Origin: Sporopachydermia quercuum
Lineage: Eukaryota > Ascomycota > Sporopachydermiomycetes > Sporopachydermiales > Sporopachydermiaceae
DNA length: 64,000 nt
Assembly: GCA_001599295.1 (NCBI GenBank)
Contig: BCGN01000009.1
Location: forward strand, 62,001 to 126,000
Direction of reading: 5' to 3'
Within the stretch, counting starts at the first letter, position 1, and every line of letters begins with the position of its first letter. This document shows, in pieces, positions 1 through 10,902 of the stretch. Position numbers and translations under genes: made by a program. The notes below the pieces were generated by a model. The model saw only the letters and a program-made list of their open reading frames with translations. It had not been told where the DNA came from and did no database searches.

Positions 1-3000
1 GAAATGCTTCGGCAATTGAAGGAGATTCAGCATGAATATCCGGTATTATTTCCGGAAGAAAACGGAACCGATAGTGGAGAAGGGGAACTTGGAACCGATA
101 GCGGTGATTACGGAGACGATCTGGAAGATTTCTCTGATATTGAAATTATCGAGGAAGAACCAGCTGGTTCGGATTTAGGAAATATAAGCGAAAATCCCTC
201 CGACAAAACCCTCAAAGTAGGTAAAACGGGAAAGAATATTACTTCTGATTCCGATATTAATTCCGAAATCGATGAAAAGTTCTGTCGTGAGTTCATGGAA
301 GTCCAGAAGCTACGGGAAAATATGCTCCAGCTATTGAACAGCCGATCAAGTATTGGAGGCAACGCCGACAGAGATAGTGGAATTGATATCGGATCGTCCT
401 ATACCTCGGATCGGAATAGTGCGGAAGAAGAGCTACTAACTAAGCTGGAAGCTAAATATATCGGAACGAAACCAGCTGAACCGTCAAAAGCGAGAGTTGT
501 AACTATCGGGAGAGTAAAGCCGGAACCAGTAGTCTATTCTTCTACCGGTGTGGCTCAGCCTCGAGAACAACCAGCTTTCTTATCGGAGTTAGTGGCTAAA
601 GTTCCGTTGACGAATGCCACAACGAAATCGGAAAACATTCCATTGAGTTCCGGAAATGGTTTGCAGGCGGAATCCGGAAGCCGAACTTTAGATCCAAAAG
701 CAGGACCCGAACCGGCTGAAAGCGGAAAGAGCAACTCTACCAATGCGACACCACCTGCGCCACCATTGCCAGATTTCATTAAAATTTCTGGCTCCAATGC
801 CAGCTCTGCTACCCCTCCTCTCGCCCCNCCTCCCCTACCTCCACCAATGCCCGCCTTCTTATCATCCGCGTCAGAATTATCTACTACCCCTCTCCCACCA
901 GCACCAGCACCAGCACCACCTCCTCCTCCTCCTCCTCCTGGTTTCCTTGACTCAAGCGGATCCGCTGTTACTGCATATGTCTCATCTTCTAATACCTCTA
1001 TCCTTCCTCCCCCTCCCCCACCTCCTTTGCCCCATCCTACCAAAACTATCCCTACAAGCGTAACCTTACCTCATACCCCTCCCCTACCAACAGACATGAA
1101 GCCTCGCCCAAAACGGAAGTTGAAGCAAATGCACTGGGAAAAACTAGAAACCGTGGAAAACACTTTCTGGTCCGAATTACCCGCGGAAGCTATATCTTCC
1201 GATTTGCTCCAAAAGGGAATATTTGCAGAGGTTGAGTCTATTTTCGCAGCAAGAGAGGCTAAGAAACTAACCGGAAAGAGTAAATCTGCCGAGTCTACCA
1301 AGGTCTCCTATCTTTCACGTGATTTGTCCCAGCAGTTCGGCATAAACCTGCATAGTTTTGCATCAGTTCCAGTGGAAAAGCTTATTATGCGGATATTAAG
1401 ATGCGATAAAACCGTTATCGGAAATGTTAATCTATTAGAGTTTTTCTCCAAGCCCGAATTATGCGAGTTGACTAATACAGTTGTGCGGAGCTTTGAACCT
1501 TATAGCACTGACTATCGGAATGGAGTCAGGATAGCTTCCGGTATAGGATATAACAAATTTAGAAACGAAGATAATGGAGAAGACAACAGAAACGAAGATC
1601 TGGCAAATACCGGAAATAGTGATGGTGAAAATGTCGGAGAATATAATACTGCTGACAACGGTAATTTTGGGAATAATAGCAGTATCAGCAATATTCTAAC
1701 CACGATTAACGGAAATAATGTGGTCTACCCCGCACATTCGGCTTCCTATTCAAGTTCTTCTACCGATAAAGACCCCGAAGAATTAGATCGTCCCGACAGA
1801 ATTTACCTGGAACTATGCTACAATTTAAACCATTACTGGAAATCCCGAATGAGAGCCCTTTTAATGATTTCAACATACGAAAAGGAATACTCGGAACTGG
1901 TATCAAAACTCCGGGCTATCGATTCCGCTGTTGACGACATCCGGAATTGCGAAAGCCTTAGAACTGTGTTTGATATCATTCTAGCTGTCGGTAATTATAT
2001 GAACGATTCGTCCAAACAAGCATCAGGGTTCAAACTTGGAACTCTACAGAGATTGGTGTTTACTAAAGACGACAAAAACAGTATGACGTTTTTACATTAT
2101 GTGGAGAAAGTCATCCGAAAAGGGTATCCCAGTGAAGCGGAATTTATGACTCAATTGAGAAATATTCCCATTACCGCCAAAATCTCTGTAGAACAGGTCC
2201 AGAACGATTGTCAGGAGTTCATGCGGAATATCCGGAACATCCAGCAGTCATTAGACGTTGGAAATTTAAGTGATAGTTCTAAATTTCATCCCGACGATCG
2301 CGTTTTAGCTAAAGTTCTTCCGGTTATGCCCGAAGCTCGGAGAAAGAGTGAATTACTAGGAGATCAATTGAAAGTTACAGTGGCAGAATTCTCTAAGCTA
2401 ATGAGATATTTTGGAGAAGATGATTTAGATCCAATCTCTCGTAATGGTTTCTTTGAGAAGTTTGCATTGTTTATTGCCGAATATAAGAAAGTGGCAAAAG
2501 AGAATGCAATTAGAGAAGAAGAGCAAAGGGCATACGAAGTCCGGAAAAGGCTTATTGAGAATAATAGCAATTCCGGGGAGAATGCTGGAAAACCCGGAAA
2601 ACATAGTAATAATAATGATAGTAATTACGGAAATAATGATGGTAACCCCGATAATTCCGGAAATAATGGCATTAGGAAAACCGGAAGAGATGAAAACGAC
2701 TCCCAGGTAATGGACACTCTCTTAGAGAAACTTAAAGCCTCCGGACCAACAAAGGGAGATCCTTCCTCAGCAAGAAGAAGAGCAAGAGCAAGAAAGCACT
2801 TGTTAGAAAGTAAAAAAGGAATTCTTGATAATGATTCTTTACCTTTTGATGAAAGTAATATTGGGTATAATGAAGAATCAAGTCCTACAGCCTCAAAAGA
2901 CAATTTGCATGGATTTGGAACTGGATTAGAATTGAATTCGCCTTCAAGAATAAAAGAAAGAGGCACTGGGATTCTTGGTGATGGTAGCATTGATAATGCC

Positions 3001-3342
3001 GCTAGAGCTGACAGTGGTAATAAACATGGTGCTGGCACTGGTGATAATAGTTCAGATGATGAAGACGTTTCAGTAAGAGTTCGCAGTCTACTTAAAGGCT
3101 TAAGAGGAGAAGAAGCAGATTCAGAAATGAGTTTTAGTCCAGAAAGTCGTAATGAACAAAGAGAACATCGCAAGAACCTATTGCGAAACCAACGATTGAA
3201 AAGGCGAAACCTTTCACTGTCATTGTCTTCCTCTTCTTTGGGAATCAATGATGGTTCACCACCAGACAAAAGACCTACAAATGTGACTAGGGATTCTGAA
3301 GATAACTCTGATAATGTTGATGCTCAAACCATTGAACGATAG
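1..3342 (+). CDS. BNI1: Formin Bni1, C-terminal part (5' end outside window)
   Basis: Actin-nucleating formin that builds linear actin cables from the bud tip and bud neck. The frame is open to the left edge, so the Rho-binding and DID domains lie upstream. Residue numbers here count the ATG at 4 as 1. An acidic, Ser-rich coiled segment comes first, then an FH1 domain with proline runs at about 245-360 that would bind profilin-actin. FH2 begins near 365 (KQMHWEKL) and runs to about 830, with the conserved blocks SRMRALL, AVGNYMNDSSKQASGFKLGT and NLSDSSKFHP. An autoregulatory DAD-like motif follows near 902 (VMDTLLEKLKASGP, then a basic RRRARARK). The tail closely parallels S. cerevisiae Bni1, including a late LLKGLRGEE block. 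An Asn/Gly/Ser-rich insertion of roughly 80-90 residues interrupts FH2 at about 510-590. One N lies in the FH1 codons. Confidence 0.93.
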   Translation, partial: EMLRQLKEIQHEYPVLFPEENGTDSGEGELGTDSGDYGDDLEDFSDIEIIEEEPAGSDLGNISENPSDKTLKVGKTGKNITSDSDINSEIDEKFCREFMEVQKLRENMLQLLNSRSSIGGNADRDSGIDIGSSYTSDRNSAEEELLTKLEAKYIGTKPAEPSKARVVTIGRVKPEPVVYSSTGVAQPREQPAFLSELVAKVPLTNATTKSENIPLSSGNGLQAESGSRTLDPKAGPEPAESGKSNSTNATPPAPPLPDFIKISGSNASSATPPLAXPPLPPPMPAFLSSASELSTTPLPPAPAPAPPPPPPPPGFLDSSGSAVTAYVSSSNTSILPPPPPPPLPHPTKTIPTSVTLPHTPPLPTDMKPRPKRKLKQMHWEKLETVENTFWSELPAEAISSDLLQKGIFAEVESIFAAREAKKLTGKSKSAESTKVSYLSRDLSQQFGINLHSFASVPVEKLIMRILRCDKTVIGNVNLLEFFSKPELCELTNTVVRSFEPYSTDYRNGVRIASGIGYNKFRNEDNGEDNRNEDLANTGNSDGENVGEYNTADNGNFGNNSSISNILTTINGNNVVYPAHSASYSSSSTDKDPEELDRPDRIYLELCYNLNHYWKSRMRALLMISTYEKEYSELVSKLRAIDSAVDDIRNCESLRTVFDIILAVGNYMNDSSKQASGFKLGTLQRLVFTKDDKNSMTFLHYVEKVIRKGYPSEAEFMTQLRNIPITAKISVEQVQNDCQEFMRNIRNIQQSLDVGNLSDSSKFHPDDRVLAKVLPVMPEARRKSELLGDQLKVTVAEFSKLMRYFGEDDLDPISRNGFFEKFALFIAEYKKVAKENAIREEEQRAYEVRKRLIENNSNSGENAGKPGKHSNNNDSNYGNNDGNPDNSGNNGIRKTGRDENDSQVMDTLLEKLKASGPTKGDPSSARRRARARKHLLESKKGILDNDSLPFDESNIGYNEESSPTASKDNLHGFGTGLELNSPSRIKERGTGILGDGSIDNAARADSGNKHGAGTGDNSSDDEDVSVRVRSLLKGLRGEEADSEMSFSPESRNEQREHRKNLLRNQRLKRRNLSLSLSSSSLGINDGSPPDKRPTNVTRDSEDNSDNVDAQTIER

Positions 3343-4579
3343 TGAGATTAACCAGGAATAAAGAAAAGAGGAAAGGGAAAACATAATCAAATCAGGATTA
3401 AAACAGTGAAGATCAATGAAACTTGATTGAACAGTGATTTCGTGATAACTGTTGGTAGAATAATACAAAAACTCACACTTCTAATAGTATACGTCTGATT
3501 GAGGTGTTAGGAACCTGAAGAGAAGAAGAACAAGAATTCCGGCAATTAAATAATGAATAATTGTTGTGATAAATATCTATTCTCGTCATTTATCTGCATG
3601 ATAAAATGAATTTAGTATAAGAATGTTACTTGTAGTAGGAAACCGGATATTTTAGTAAACATCGGAAACTATAATTCCATTATCTCCGAAATATGTGTCA
3701 CGTAATTTAAGGCAATTTAAATTTTTATATGATACACCTCGATAAGCATTTTGAACAGTAGGCTCATTTAATGAGTTCAAAGTTAAAGGGACCAAGAAGG
3801 GAAAAATCAAATGAAATCTGACTTGAGTTTTTGGCTGCTTTAGATACCCAAAACCCAATTTACTCCTTCCTCTTTCTTTATCTCCCCTGATGTCAAGTTC
3901 TTTTCCAGTATTCACTAAGCCAATCCATTTCTATATTACATAATCAAATAAAAACACCACTTTCAACGATTTCCCAAAAATCACACCACTGTGGGTGGTT
4001 CGAAAGACTACAACTAATTGTCTCCGGTGATTCCAAACATTAGTTCCGAATTATTAAGACATATATACAACTAACAGATCATTGATATTCAGTACCTTTC
4101 TCTCTTATAACTACAAATATTTCCCCTGTTACACTTCTTCATTTTCCCAAAATCACACTTCCTCCCTTTTACTAGAACACTCGTTTATCACCGGTATATT
4201 GTCAATCTCATTACTTGAACACCTCACGTCTCATCCTATATTTTGGAGATCTTGTCTTCACCTACCTTCACTTTTCGTCCTATTGTATCCGGTATTTTCA
4301 TAGCCTTCTTTCTTATTTGCTTTCATAAAACAATTGTCTCTTTTCCTTATCAAACACCAGTAATCTCATCGTAAGCTACACATATTTTATAAGTTTGCAT
4401 AAAAACTTTTCTAGAGCCAATCATTGTTTTTTCATTGTTTCTTTGTTGCATTGTCTACGAGTTCCACCCAGAAAGCGCCTACCGAAATTCATTTACCTCC
4501 AGGTCAGTTCACAAATCACATAATCCATCTCGAAGTGATCCAATACGCATCTCCATTGGATCTTTTGCAGAGGATCAAA
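3343..4579. other. Intergenic: BNI1 3' region and desaturase promoter
   Basis: No gene is supported here. The stretch from about 4.08 to 4.36 kb is pyrimidine-rich on the + strand, as is common just upstream of yeast start sites. An in-frame ATG at 4424 could extend the desaturase by 52 residues, but those residues resemble nothing in the family, so this part is treated as 5' leader. Confidence 0.6.
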
Positions 4580-6490
4580 ATGGGCAGAAGTGATGTTCTT
4601 TCCCGAGCAGAAGTCGAAGATCTAATAGCAAATGGTAATATTATAACGATATATAAGCAGAAAGTTCTCAAGCTTGACAACTGGATTGAAAAACATCCCG
4701 GTGGTGATAAAGCTGTATACCATTTGGTAGGACAAGATGCTACAGAGATTATGGATGCTTATCACTGTCCTGAAACTAAAAGGAAGTTTCTTGGTTTTCA
4801 AATCGGTGTGATTGACGGAAAGTGGATGAATTTTAGACCTCCTATTCAAGGCGGAGTGTTCAGAACCAAAGAAGTGCAGAGAAAAGAGAAAGCACGTGGA
4901 TTCGACGATGAATTTCCGCTGAGTCATAGTAACGATAGAATAACAGAAGAGATACTTGCGGAGATGGCAGAAAAGAGGTGCAAACTGCGAAATCGGGCAA
5001 ATCTGGTAAATGATGGAAATAATAACCTTGGATTGCCGAAGAATGCCGGAAACTTTTCTTCTGCTAGTAAAAGCGGCTCTGAAACCTCTGGAAGTCCTGA
5101 AAGCCTGGAAACCTCGTTTGATTCTGACAATATCAGCATCGAATGTATTGCCAGCTCGGACACGTCTGCTTCGGACATTGATATAATCGTTGTAGACTCT
5201 GCAGCTTCTACCGTCGGCAGCACCAGCACCAGCACCAAGAACGTCGACCCAACTCCTGGCCAATCAAAGGCAATTTTCGACCCGCAAATCGTTCTGTCTC
5301 CCACCCTGCAAAATGAAACCCTTTCTCTACAAATATACGAGGAAAACCTGAAAAGAAAAGACCTGGAATCCTTTCCGAGCTTGGATTACACTTCCCAGGA
5401 GCTGCTCATAAAGGAGTACAATGTTCTAGAAGAGAAAATTCAGTTTATGGATCTTTATAAATGCGATTATTGGGGTTATTTTCGTGAAGCCTGCAGAATA
5501 TGCTCATTATTCCTATTCTCAGCATCTGCCTTCAAATCTGACCATTTGTTCTTCTCTGCTTTCTGTATGGGAGCCGCCTGGCAGCAGATGACGTTCATAG
5601 CTCACGACGCGGGCCATGTAGCCATTACGCATAACTATGAGATAGATAACACGGTTGGGATGCTAATTGCTGATTTCTTTGGTGGATTATCATTAGGATG
5701 GTGGAAAAGGAACCATAATGTGCATCATATCATCACCAATGATCCAATAAATGATCCTGATATTCAGCATTTACCCTTTTTCGCAGTATCAACAAAACTC
5801 TTTGGCGATGTGTACTCTACATATTATGAGAAGACATTGTGGTATGATGCAGCTGCTAAATGGTTTATTCCTATTCAGAATTATACATATTATGTGATTC
5901 TTTGCTTTGGGAGGTTTAATCTTTATAGGTTGTCATGGGAGCATTTAATTAAAGGATTAGGACCCAGGAAAGGGAAAGCAGCTTGGTTTCGGTACATGGA
6001 GCTTTTCGGATTATCATTTTTCTTTTACTGGTTTTTCTATTTGGTAGTTGGGTCATTAGATAGCTGGAAGGCAAGAATTGAGTATATTTTAGTATCACAT
6101 GTTACTACAATGCTCGTTCATGTTCAGATTACGCTATCGCATTTTGCAATGTCGACCGCGGATCTCGGAGTGAGCGAATCGTTTCCGCAAAGACAATTGA
6201 GAACAACAATGGATGTGGATTGTCCCGATTGGTTTGATTTTATTCACGGGGGGCTCCAGTTCCAAGCCGTGCATCATTTGTTCCCGCGGATGCCGAGACA
6301 TAATTTCCGGTCGGCACAGCCTTTGGTGATTGAATTCTGCGAGAAAGTAGGTTTAGAGTATTGTATATATGGATTTGCGAAAGGGAATGCTACTGTTATT
6401 GGGAAGTTGAGAGAGATAGCCAATCAGGCAGTTATACTGTCAGAATGTATTAAGACTATGAAGCAGGAAGAGCTGTTGACTCCAATGTGA
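4580..6490 (+). CDS. SLD1: Cytochrome b5-fused delta-8 sphingolipid desaturase
   Basis: ER membrane enzyme that probably puts the delta-8 double bond into the long-chain base of ceramide, a step toward fungal 9-methyl glucosylceramide. The 636-residue product starts with a cytochrome b5 domain carrying the haem motif HPGG (His39) and a second haem ligand near His62. The desaturase part has three histidine boxes: HDAGH at 342, HNVHH at 379 and QAVHH at 562. The Gln in the third box marks front-end desaturases fused to cytochrome b5. Hydrophobic membrane segments lie between the boxes. A Ser/Asn/Asp-rich linker (about 155-255) separates the two domains. I chose the ATG at 4580 because the family-like sequence begins there. 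A front-end fatty-acid desaturase is the alternative, but the sphingolipid enzyme is the usual yeast member of this family. Confidence 0.85.
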   Translation: MGRSDVLSRAEVEDLIANGNIITIYKQKVLKLDNWIEKHPGGDKAVYHLVGQDATEIMDAYHCPETKRKFLGFQIGVIDGKWMNFRPPIQGGVFRTKEVQRKEKARGFDDEFPLSHSNDRITEEILAEMAEKRCKLRNRANLVNDGNNNLGLPKNAGNFSSASKSGSETSGSPESLETSFDSDNISIECIASSDTSASDIDIIVVDSAASTVGSTSTSTKNVDPTPGQSKAIFDPQIVLSPTLQNETLSLQIYEENLKRKDLESFPSLDYTSQELLIKEYNVLEEKIQFMDLYKCDYWGYFREACRICSLFLFSASAFKSDHLFFSAFCMGAAWQQMTFIAHDAGHVAITHNYEIDNTVGMLIADFFGGLSLGWWKRNHNVHHIITNDPINDPDIQHLPFFAVSTKLFGDVYSTYYEKTLWYDAAAKWFIPIQNYTYYVILCFGRFNLYRLSWEHLIKGLGPRKGKAAWFRYMELFGLSFFFYWFFYLVVGSLDSWKARIEYILVSHVTTMLVHVQITLSHFAMSTADLGVSESFPQRQLRTTMDVDCPDWFDFIHGGLQFQAVHHLFPRMPRHNFRSAQPLVIEFCEKVGLEYCIYGFAKGNATVIGKLREIANQAVILSECIKTMKQEELLTPM

Positions 6491-7777
6491 GATTTGGGCT
6501 GATTTGACTGATTTGGATATTCAAAGAGAAATTTTAAGGTGAAAACAGGTTATTTCTGTCGTATATTAGTCGATACTGCTGGATTTGGTGGATTTACTGA
6601 TCCGAACTGATGTTTAATTGATTAGATGACCTGAACAGTACTAGTTTATTATTGATTACGTAATTATTTAGTCCCTGAGTTTGGGTAATTGAGAGATAGG
6701 ATGGAATAGAAAAAGGAATTAGAACAAAGGTTAGTAATACTGGATATTGGCTTATTCCTAGGGGTACTGGAAGAAAGATTTTATTTTAACAAGGACGTTA
6801 CTTGTTATTCTCATTGGATTAATACTAGATATTTGCATTAGAGAGATGTGTACTGTGTCTTGTAGGACAGAATATAGAATAATGCAAGAGTATGCAGGCG
6901 TATGCAGGTTTTAATTTATCATGTGGGAGCTAATTTCGAAGTTAACGTCAAACTATGATTTCATAATAACCTTACTTAAGGTAGCATTACCTAGAGAGCC
7001 TGTCGCATGGAAATTTGGCTATAATTATTAGAATAGCGACTTATGTTTCCCATACTTTTAAGACATAAATACCTCGCATTTGTAAATAATCAAACTGAAA
7101 GCAACTCCTTTTAGCAGCAGATAGCCCCAAATTTTCATAACCCTAACATAAGATAAACTCTCATCATGCCAGAAAGAGAGAAAGTCAATTAAAGTTAAGC
7201 TGTTCTATTTCTTACTTACATGTCTGGCTAAACTCAATTACCACATCTACAGCATCCTTGCATACAACCTTATAGCTTTCACATGTAGATACATTTTCCT
7301 CCTTCTCCAACTGCCAAAACATCCGTCTTAGTTTTGACACCTTCTTATCCTCTTTATTATCATTGGATTACTATCAATTGCTGTATGTTTATTCGTAATT
7401 CACCACTGATAACTCAACAAAATATTCACTGGAAACTGCCAAACGTCTCTTGAACATTTTGATGTATTTCTTTCACTCTTTAGCGTTTGTTTGCTAATGT
7501 TATCTCTGTCCTTCCTGTCTCTTGCATTTCATAACTGAACTTGTGATTGGACATACATTACCAAGACATTTGACAGCAGAATCCTTTGAAATACTTAAAC
7601 TTTTCTGCTATACAAGCTAATCATTGCTATCTTGAATCTTATGGTAACTTTTTGAAATTATATATGCTCTCAGAAGCTTATACCAAGTACCATTTTCCTC
7701 TACATATTCTCATTCTCATATACAGCTACTACATCTATTCGCCAGTATAGATTATCGATTTCTGCGATTCTTCTGAA
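6491..7777. other. Intergenic: desaturase 3' region and OXR1 promoter
   Basis: AT-rich, with no open frame or RNA gene that I can support. The last 300 bases are pyrimidine-rich on the + strand, as expected for a promoter and leader of the gene starting at 7778. Confidence 0.55.
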
Positions 7778-9013
7778 ATGGATCCTTTACAAGAAACATC
7801 GTCTCCTTCACCATCATTGCGCCCAGTTTTAAGCCCTGAAAGCCCCGGTGGATCAGAACCAACCGTTAAGACATCTTTCGTGACCGCCAGATCCTTTTCT
7901 CCTAAACCAAGCAACGATTCAAACAGCAACTCTGCTTTGGTCAATTTCGAACAGTACGCCAGCAACAGCGATAGCGGCTACAATAATAATAATAATAACA
8001 ACACATTGGCTAATATTTCAAACGAACCGAAACTATTGAGCCCGAATTTCGACCGCGGCAGAGTTGCATCTTTTTCTGAAGCCATCGGCGAAACATTCTC
8101 ATCCATTAGAAAATCACTTGCTGGTGAATTGTTTGACGATATTTCCGCTGAAGATAACGCAGCTACCTTTGCTGAAACTGAATATAGTAGCAATAACTTC
8201 AACACTAACCCCAACACAACTTCCCCTCCTACAACTGCTGAAAACCCAAACGCAATGCCCAAACGTCGATTCGGTAAGAAACTATTCTCATTCTCCTCTC
8301 CAAAAGTCCAGCCAGAGGCTCAAGAACCTCATCAGAACTTCTGGGATTATGATCAACTAGATGAAATAGAATTGATAGGATACTATCAAACGACCAAACG
8401 ACGGCTTATGAGTAAAGAATTAAGCAATGAATTACGAGATAAACTACCGCCATTGTTAAGGCTGCATTCTACCTGGCATTTATGCTATAGTTTAGAACAG
8501 CATGGAGCTTCATTATTGACGCTGTATGACAAATGTGCAGTGCTAGTTAAAGGGCAAACTACAGGTTATATTGTATGTCTAACTGATACTAAAGGCACTA
8601 TTTTTGGTGGGTTTTCCAACGAGCCTTTTCATATAGTAGAGTCCAAGAGATACTATGGAGATAGTTCGTGTTTCCTATGGTCTTTCAGGTATTTGGATAC
8701 CGACAGGAGTAGGAAAAGTACCAATGATGATAATAGTAGCAACAATGAGAATGAAGAAAAGCCTTACCAATTCAAAGCTTTCATGTATGGTGGGAATAAA
8801 AACAACTCACTGAACAGTCCCATTCCGTTATGCGTGTTCTCTACTAGTAAATACTTATCAATGGGAACCGGTGGTGGTGCCTATGGTTTATGGATGGATG
8901 ATAGGCTAGAGAAAGGTGTTAGCCAAAGATGTGAAACGTTTGGAAATGAGCCATTAAGTGCTGTTGGTGAGAAGTTTGATATTATTAATGTAGAGGTATG
9001 GAGGGTTAATTAG
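7778..9013 (+). CDS. OXR1: TLDc-domain oxidation resistance protein (Oxr1)
   Basis: Member of the Oxr1/TLDc family. In yeast Oxr1 promotes disassembly of the vacuolar V-ATPase and is linked to oxidative-stress tolerance. The first ~195 residues are low-complexity (Ser, Asn, Pro) with an Asn run. The TLDc domain covers about 215-411 and shows the expected order: LPPLLRLHSTWHLCYSLEQH, GASLLTLYDKC, an IFGGFSNEPFH strand, a YGDSSCFLWSF block, the glycine-rich GTGGGAYGLWMDDRLEKG, and a closing FDIINVEVWRV. At 411 residues it is longer than S. cerevisiae Oxr1, because of its N-terminal extension and an Asn/Glu insertion at about 310-330. It converges with KXD1 across a long non-coding gap. Confidence 0.9.
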   Translation: MDPLQETSSPSPSLRPVLSPESPGGSEPTVKTSFVTARSFSPKPSNDSNSNSALVNFEQYASNSDSGYNNNNNNNTLANISNEPKLLSPNFDRGRVASFSEAIGETFSSIRKSLAGELFDDISAEDNAATFAETEYSSNNFNTNPNTTSPPTTAENPNAMPKRRFGKKLFSFSSPKVQPEAQEPHQNFWDYDQLDEIELIGYYQTTKRRLMSKELSNELRDKLPPLLRLHSTWHLCYSLEQHGASLLTLYDKCAVLVKGQTTGYIVCLTDTKGTIFGGFSNEPFHIVESKRYYGDSSCFLWSFRYLDTDRSRKSTNDDNSSNNENEEKPYQFKAFMYGGNKNNSLNSPIPLCVFSTSKYLSMGTGGGAYGLWMDDRLEKGVSQRCETFGNEPLSAVGEKFDIINVEVWRVN

Positions 9014-9697
9014 AAAGAGAGGGAATGAGGGAATGAAGAAAGAAGAATGAGCATAGTGATCTTCGGTGATAGAATCCAAGGTTTAATGTTTGTCGACTGA
9101 TTACTAATTGATTGGCTGATTAGCTGACTGACTAATTGACTATTTATATAAGGATAGATGACATTGATAAATCTTTTCCTTTACCAAGAAGGAGGCTTTT
9201 CTGTATTAACTATGATCTTCAACAGCCTATAGCCAGTCATTCCCTAGAATTAGGCTCTATTGATACTGAAATGAACTATTAAATAGTTGTCTTTCAGCCT
9301 CTCTTTTGTTATCATTTGCGCTCCAATAAGATCCATATTCAATAACTATTTCATCTTAAATACATTGAGTTCAATACAAACACAATCGCGTTACCGCTCT
9401 ATTATGATAACCGTTGATCACCTGTCCAAACTACTGTTAAACTGCTACGCATCAACCCTGCTGTCATGTAACATTTGCATAATCCTGTCTTCAGTTTAAC
9501 TTTAATCTGTTTTTAAGTTAAACTCAAAAATAAGCTCTAACCCTAATTGTCTTCTTAAACTAATATCATTTCAAGGTTAAACCTTATTCAGACACTGTCC
9601 TCAAGAGCTTCGCACTTAGTAGAACGTGAATCTCTGGTTTATTTTTAAATTAATTACATAAAATGCTCAAGCTAAAAAATGAGGATCTCTTGTGTTA
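9014..9697. other. Intergenic: OXR1 3' region
   Basis: No gene is visible. The stretch at about 9.09-9.15 kb is a simple, imperfect run of TGATTGAC-like units. The remainder is AT-rich single-copy-looking sequence. Confidence 0.5.
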
Positions 9698-9879
9698 TGT
9701 TGATACATATCAATGGCTAATTCATATGTGTATTGTATGTGAAATTGAACACCATAGTGTTCTTCCCGTGTCCCCCGACTCTCATAAATAACCAAAAGCT
9801 TGACTGGAGCTCGGAGTAAGGATTGGCGTGGATACTCATGAAAAGTGTCCCAAGGTTCCTTACCTTCACTTCATCAACA
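9698..9879 (+). repeat. LTR-like block with 7-bp inverted ends
   Basis: It begins TGTTGAT and ends ATCAACA, the TG...CA-type termini of yeast LTRs, with a TATA-like motif inside. I saw no target-site duplication and no second copy in the window. Whether this is a solo LTR rests on finding other copies in the genome. Confidence 0.25.
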
Positions 9880-10902
9880 ATAATTCAAGCTGAGCAAAGC
9901 AGAAAGTGAAAGAACCACACTTTAGATTCCTGCAAGCACGGTTCGTTGATCGAGTGAACCTCATCAATCCTACCCTTTATATCATATTCATAACGACGAA
10001 AGCTTGAAGTTATTTTATCTATAAAACTGGAAACGGAGACATAAAAATAGGATCAAATATCCAAATTAAAGCAAGAAATGCGGTTCAGATGCTGAAATCA
10101 TCCAGTCAATTTTGATGGCCAGATAAACATGTCTAACCGTTCTGGTCAGTCGTAATGTTTGATTTGATAGCGATGAACCATTGCACAGATATTGGACAAT
10201 AACCAAATTCTTTAAGAGACATTCAACAACGAAATCCCAGTTTTGTTTGATTTGGGAGCCTTTTGCATTAATTTCATCAACTAGTAATGCTGGGTCGTGG
10301 GATTGCCGATATTTGATAATGACAATTGAACCTCATCGTCGGGTCATTGTCATTGATTGTGTGCAGGAGCCGTTCTCGTTCCAAGCCTACTCAATTGATT
10401 AAAAATCTCTTTCTTCCATCCTGGCAATAATCGAAGAAGTATCATAATGACATTGTTTTTGCAAGGACCCAAAATAAAAGAGATCACACCATCACGTATG
10501 CTGATCTGCTGGCTCGTGAAGGTACATCTTTCTCTGGCCAAAAAGCCCATAAAGCTCATCAAATACCGGGACCCTTCCTCAAGATGGGGCAGCTCTTGCT
10601 GATTTGAACACTAAGAAGGGTTTCGGCAAGTTCTCTGATACTTCCCCAGTTCATAAGCTCAGATATCAGTTCAGGTGTAGGCGAATAACTGATACCCACA
10701 TCAAGAGCAACCACTTGATCAGGATTTCTCACTCTGTCGTCTACATTTGGTAGAAAATAAAATGGGGTCTCGTTATACCTGCCTGTGAAATATGGTGGCG
10801 AAGGGCTGATGGTCGTTCATGTCTATAGGATTTCCCATTCGTTTCTTTTGTATCCGTTCCTTTTTGCTCCCTTTTCTGTTTCTTCAAGGAAACATCCGTT
10901 CT

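Noticed and set aside
4424-4579. Longer start for the sphingolipid desaturase
   Set aside because: The 52 extra residues resemble no family sequence, and the cytochrome b5 domain starts just after the second ATG.
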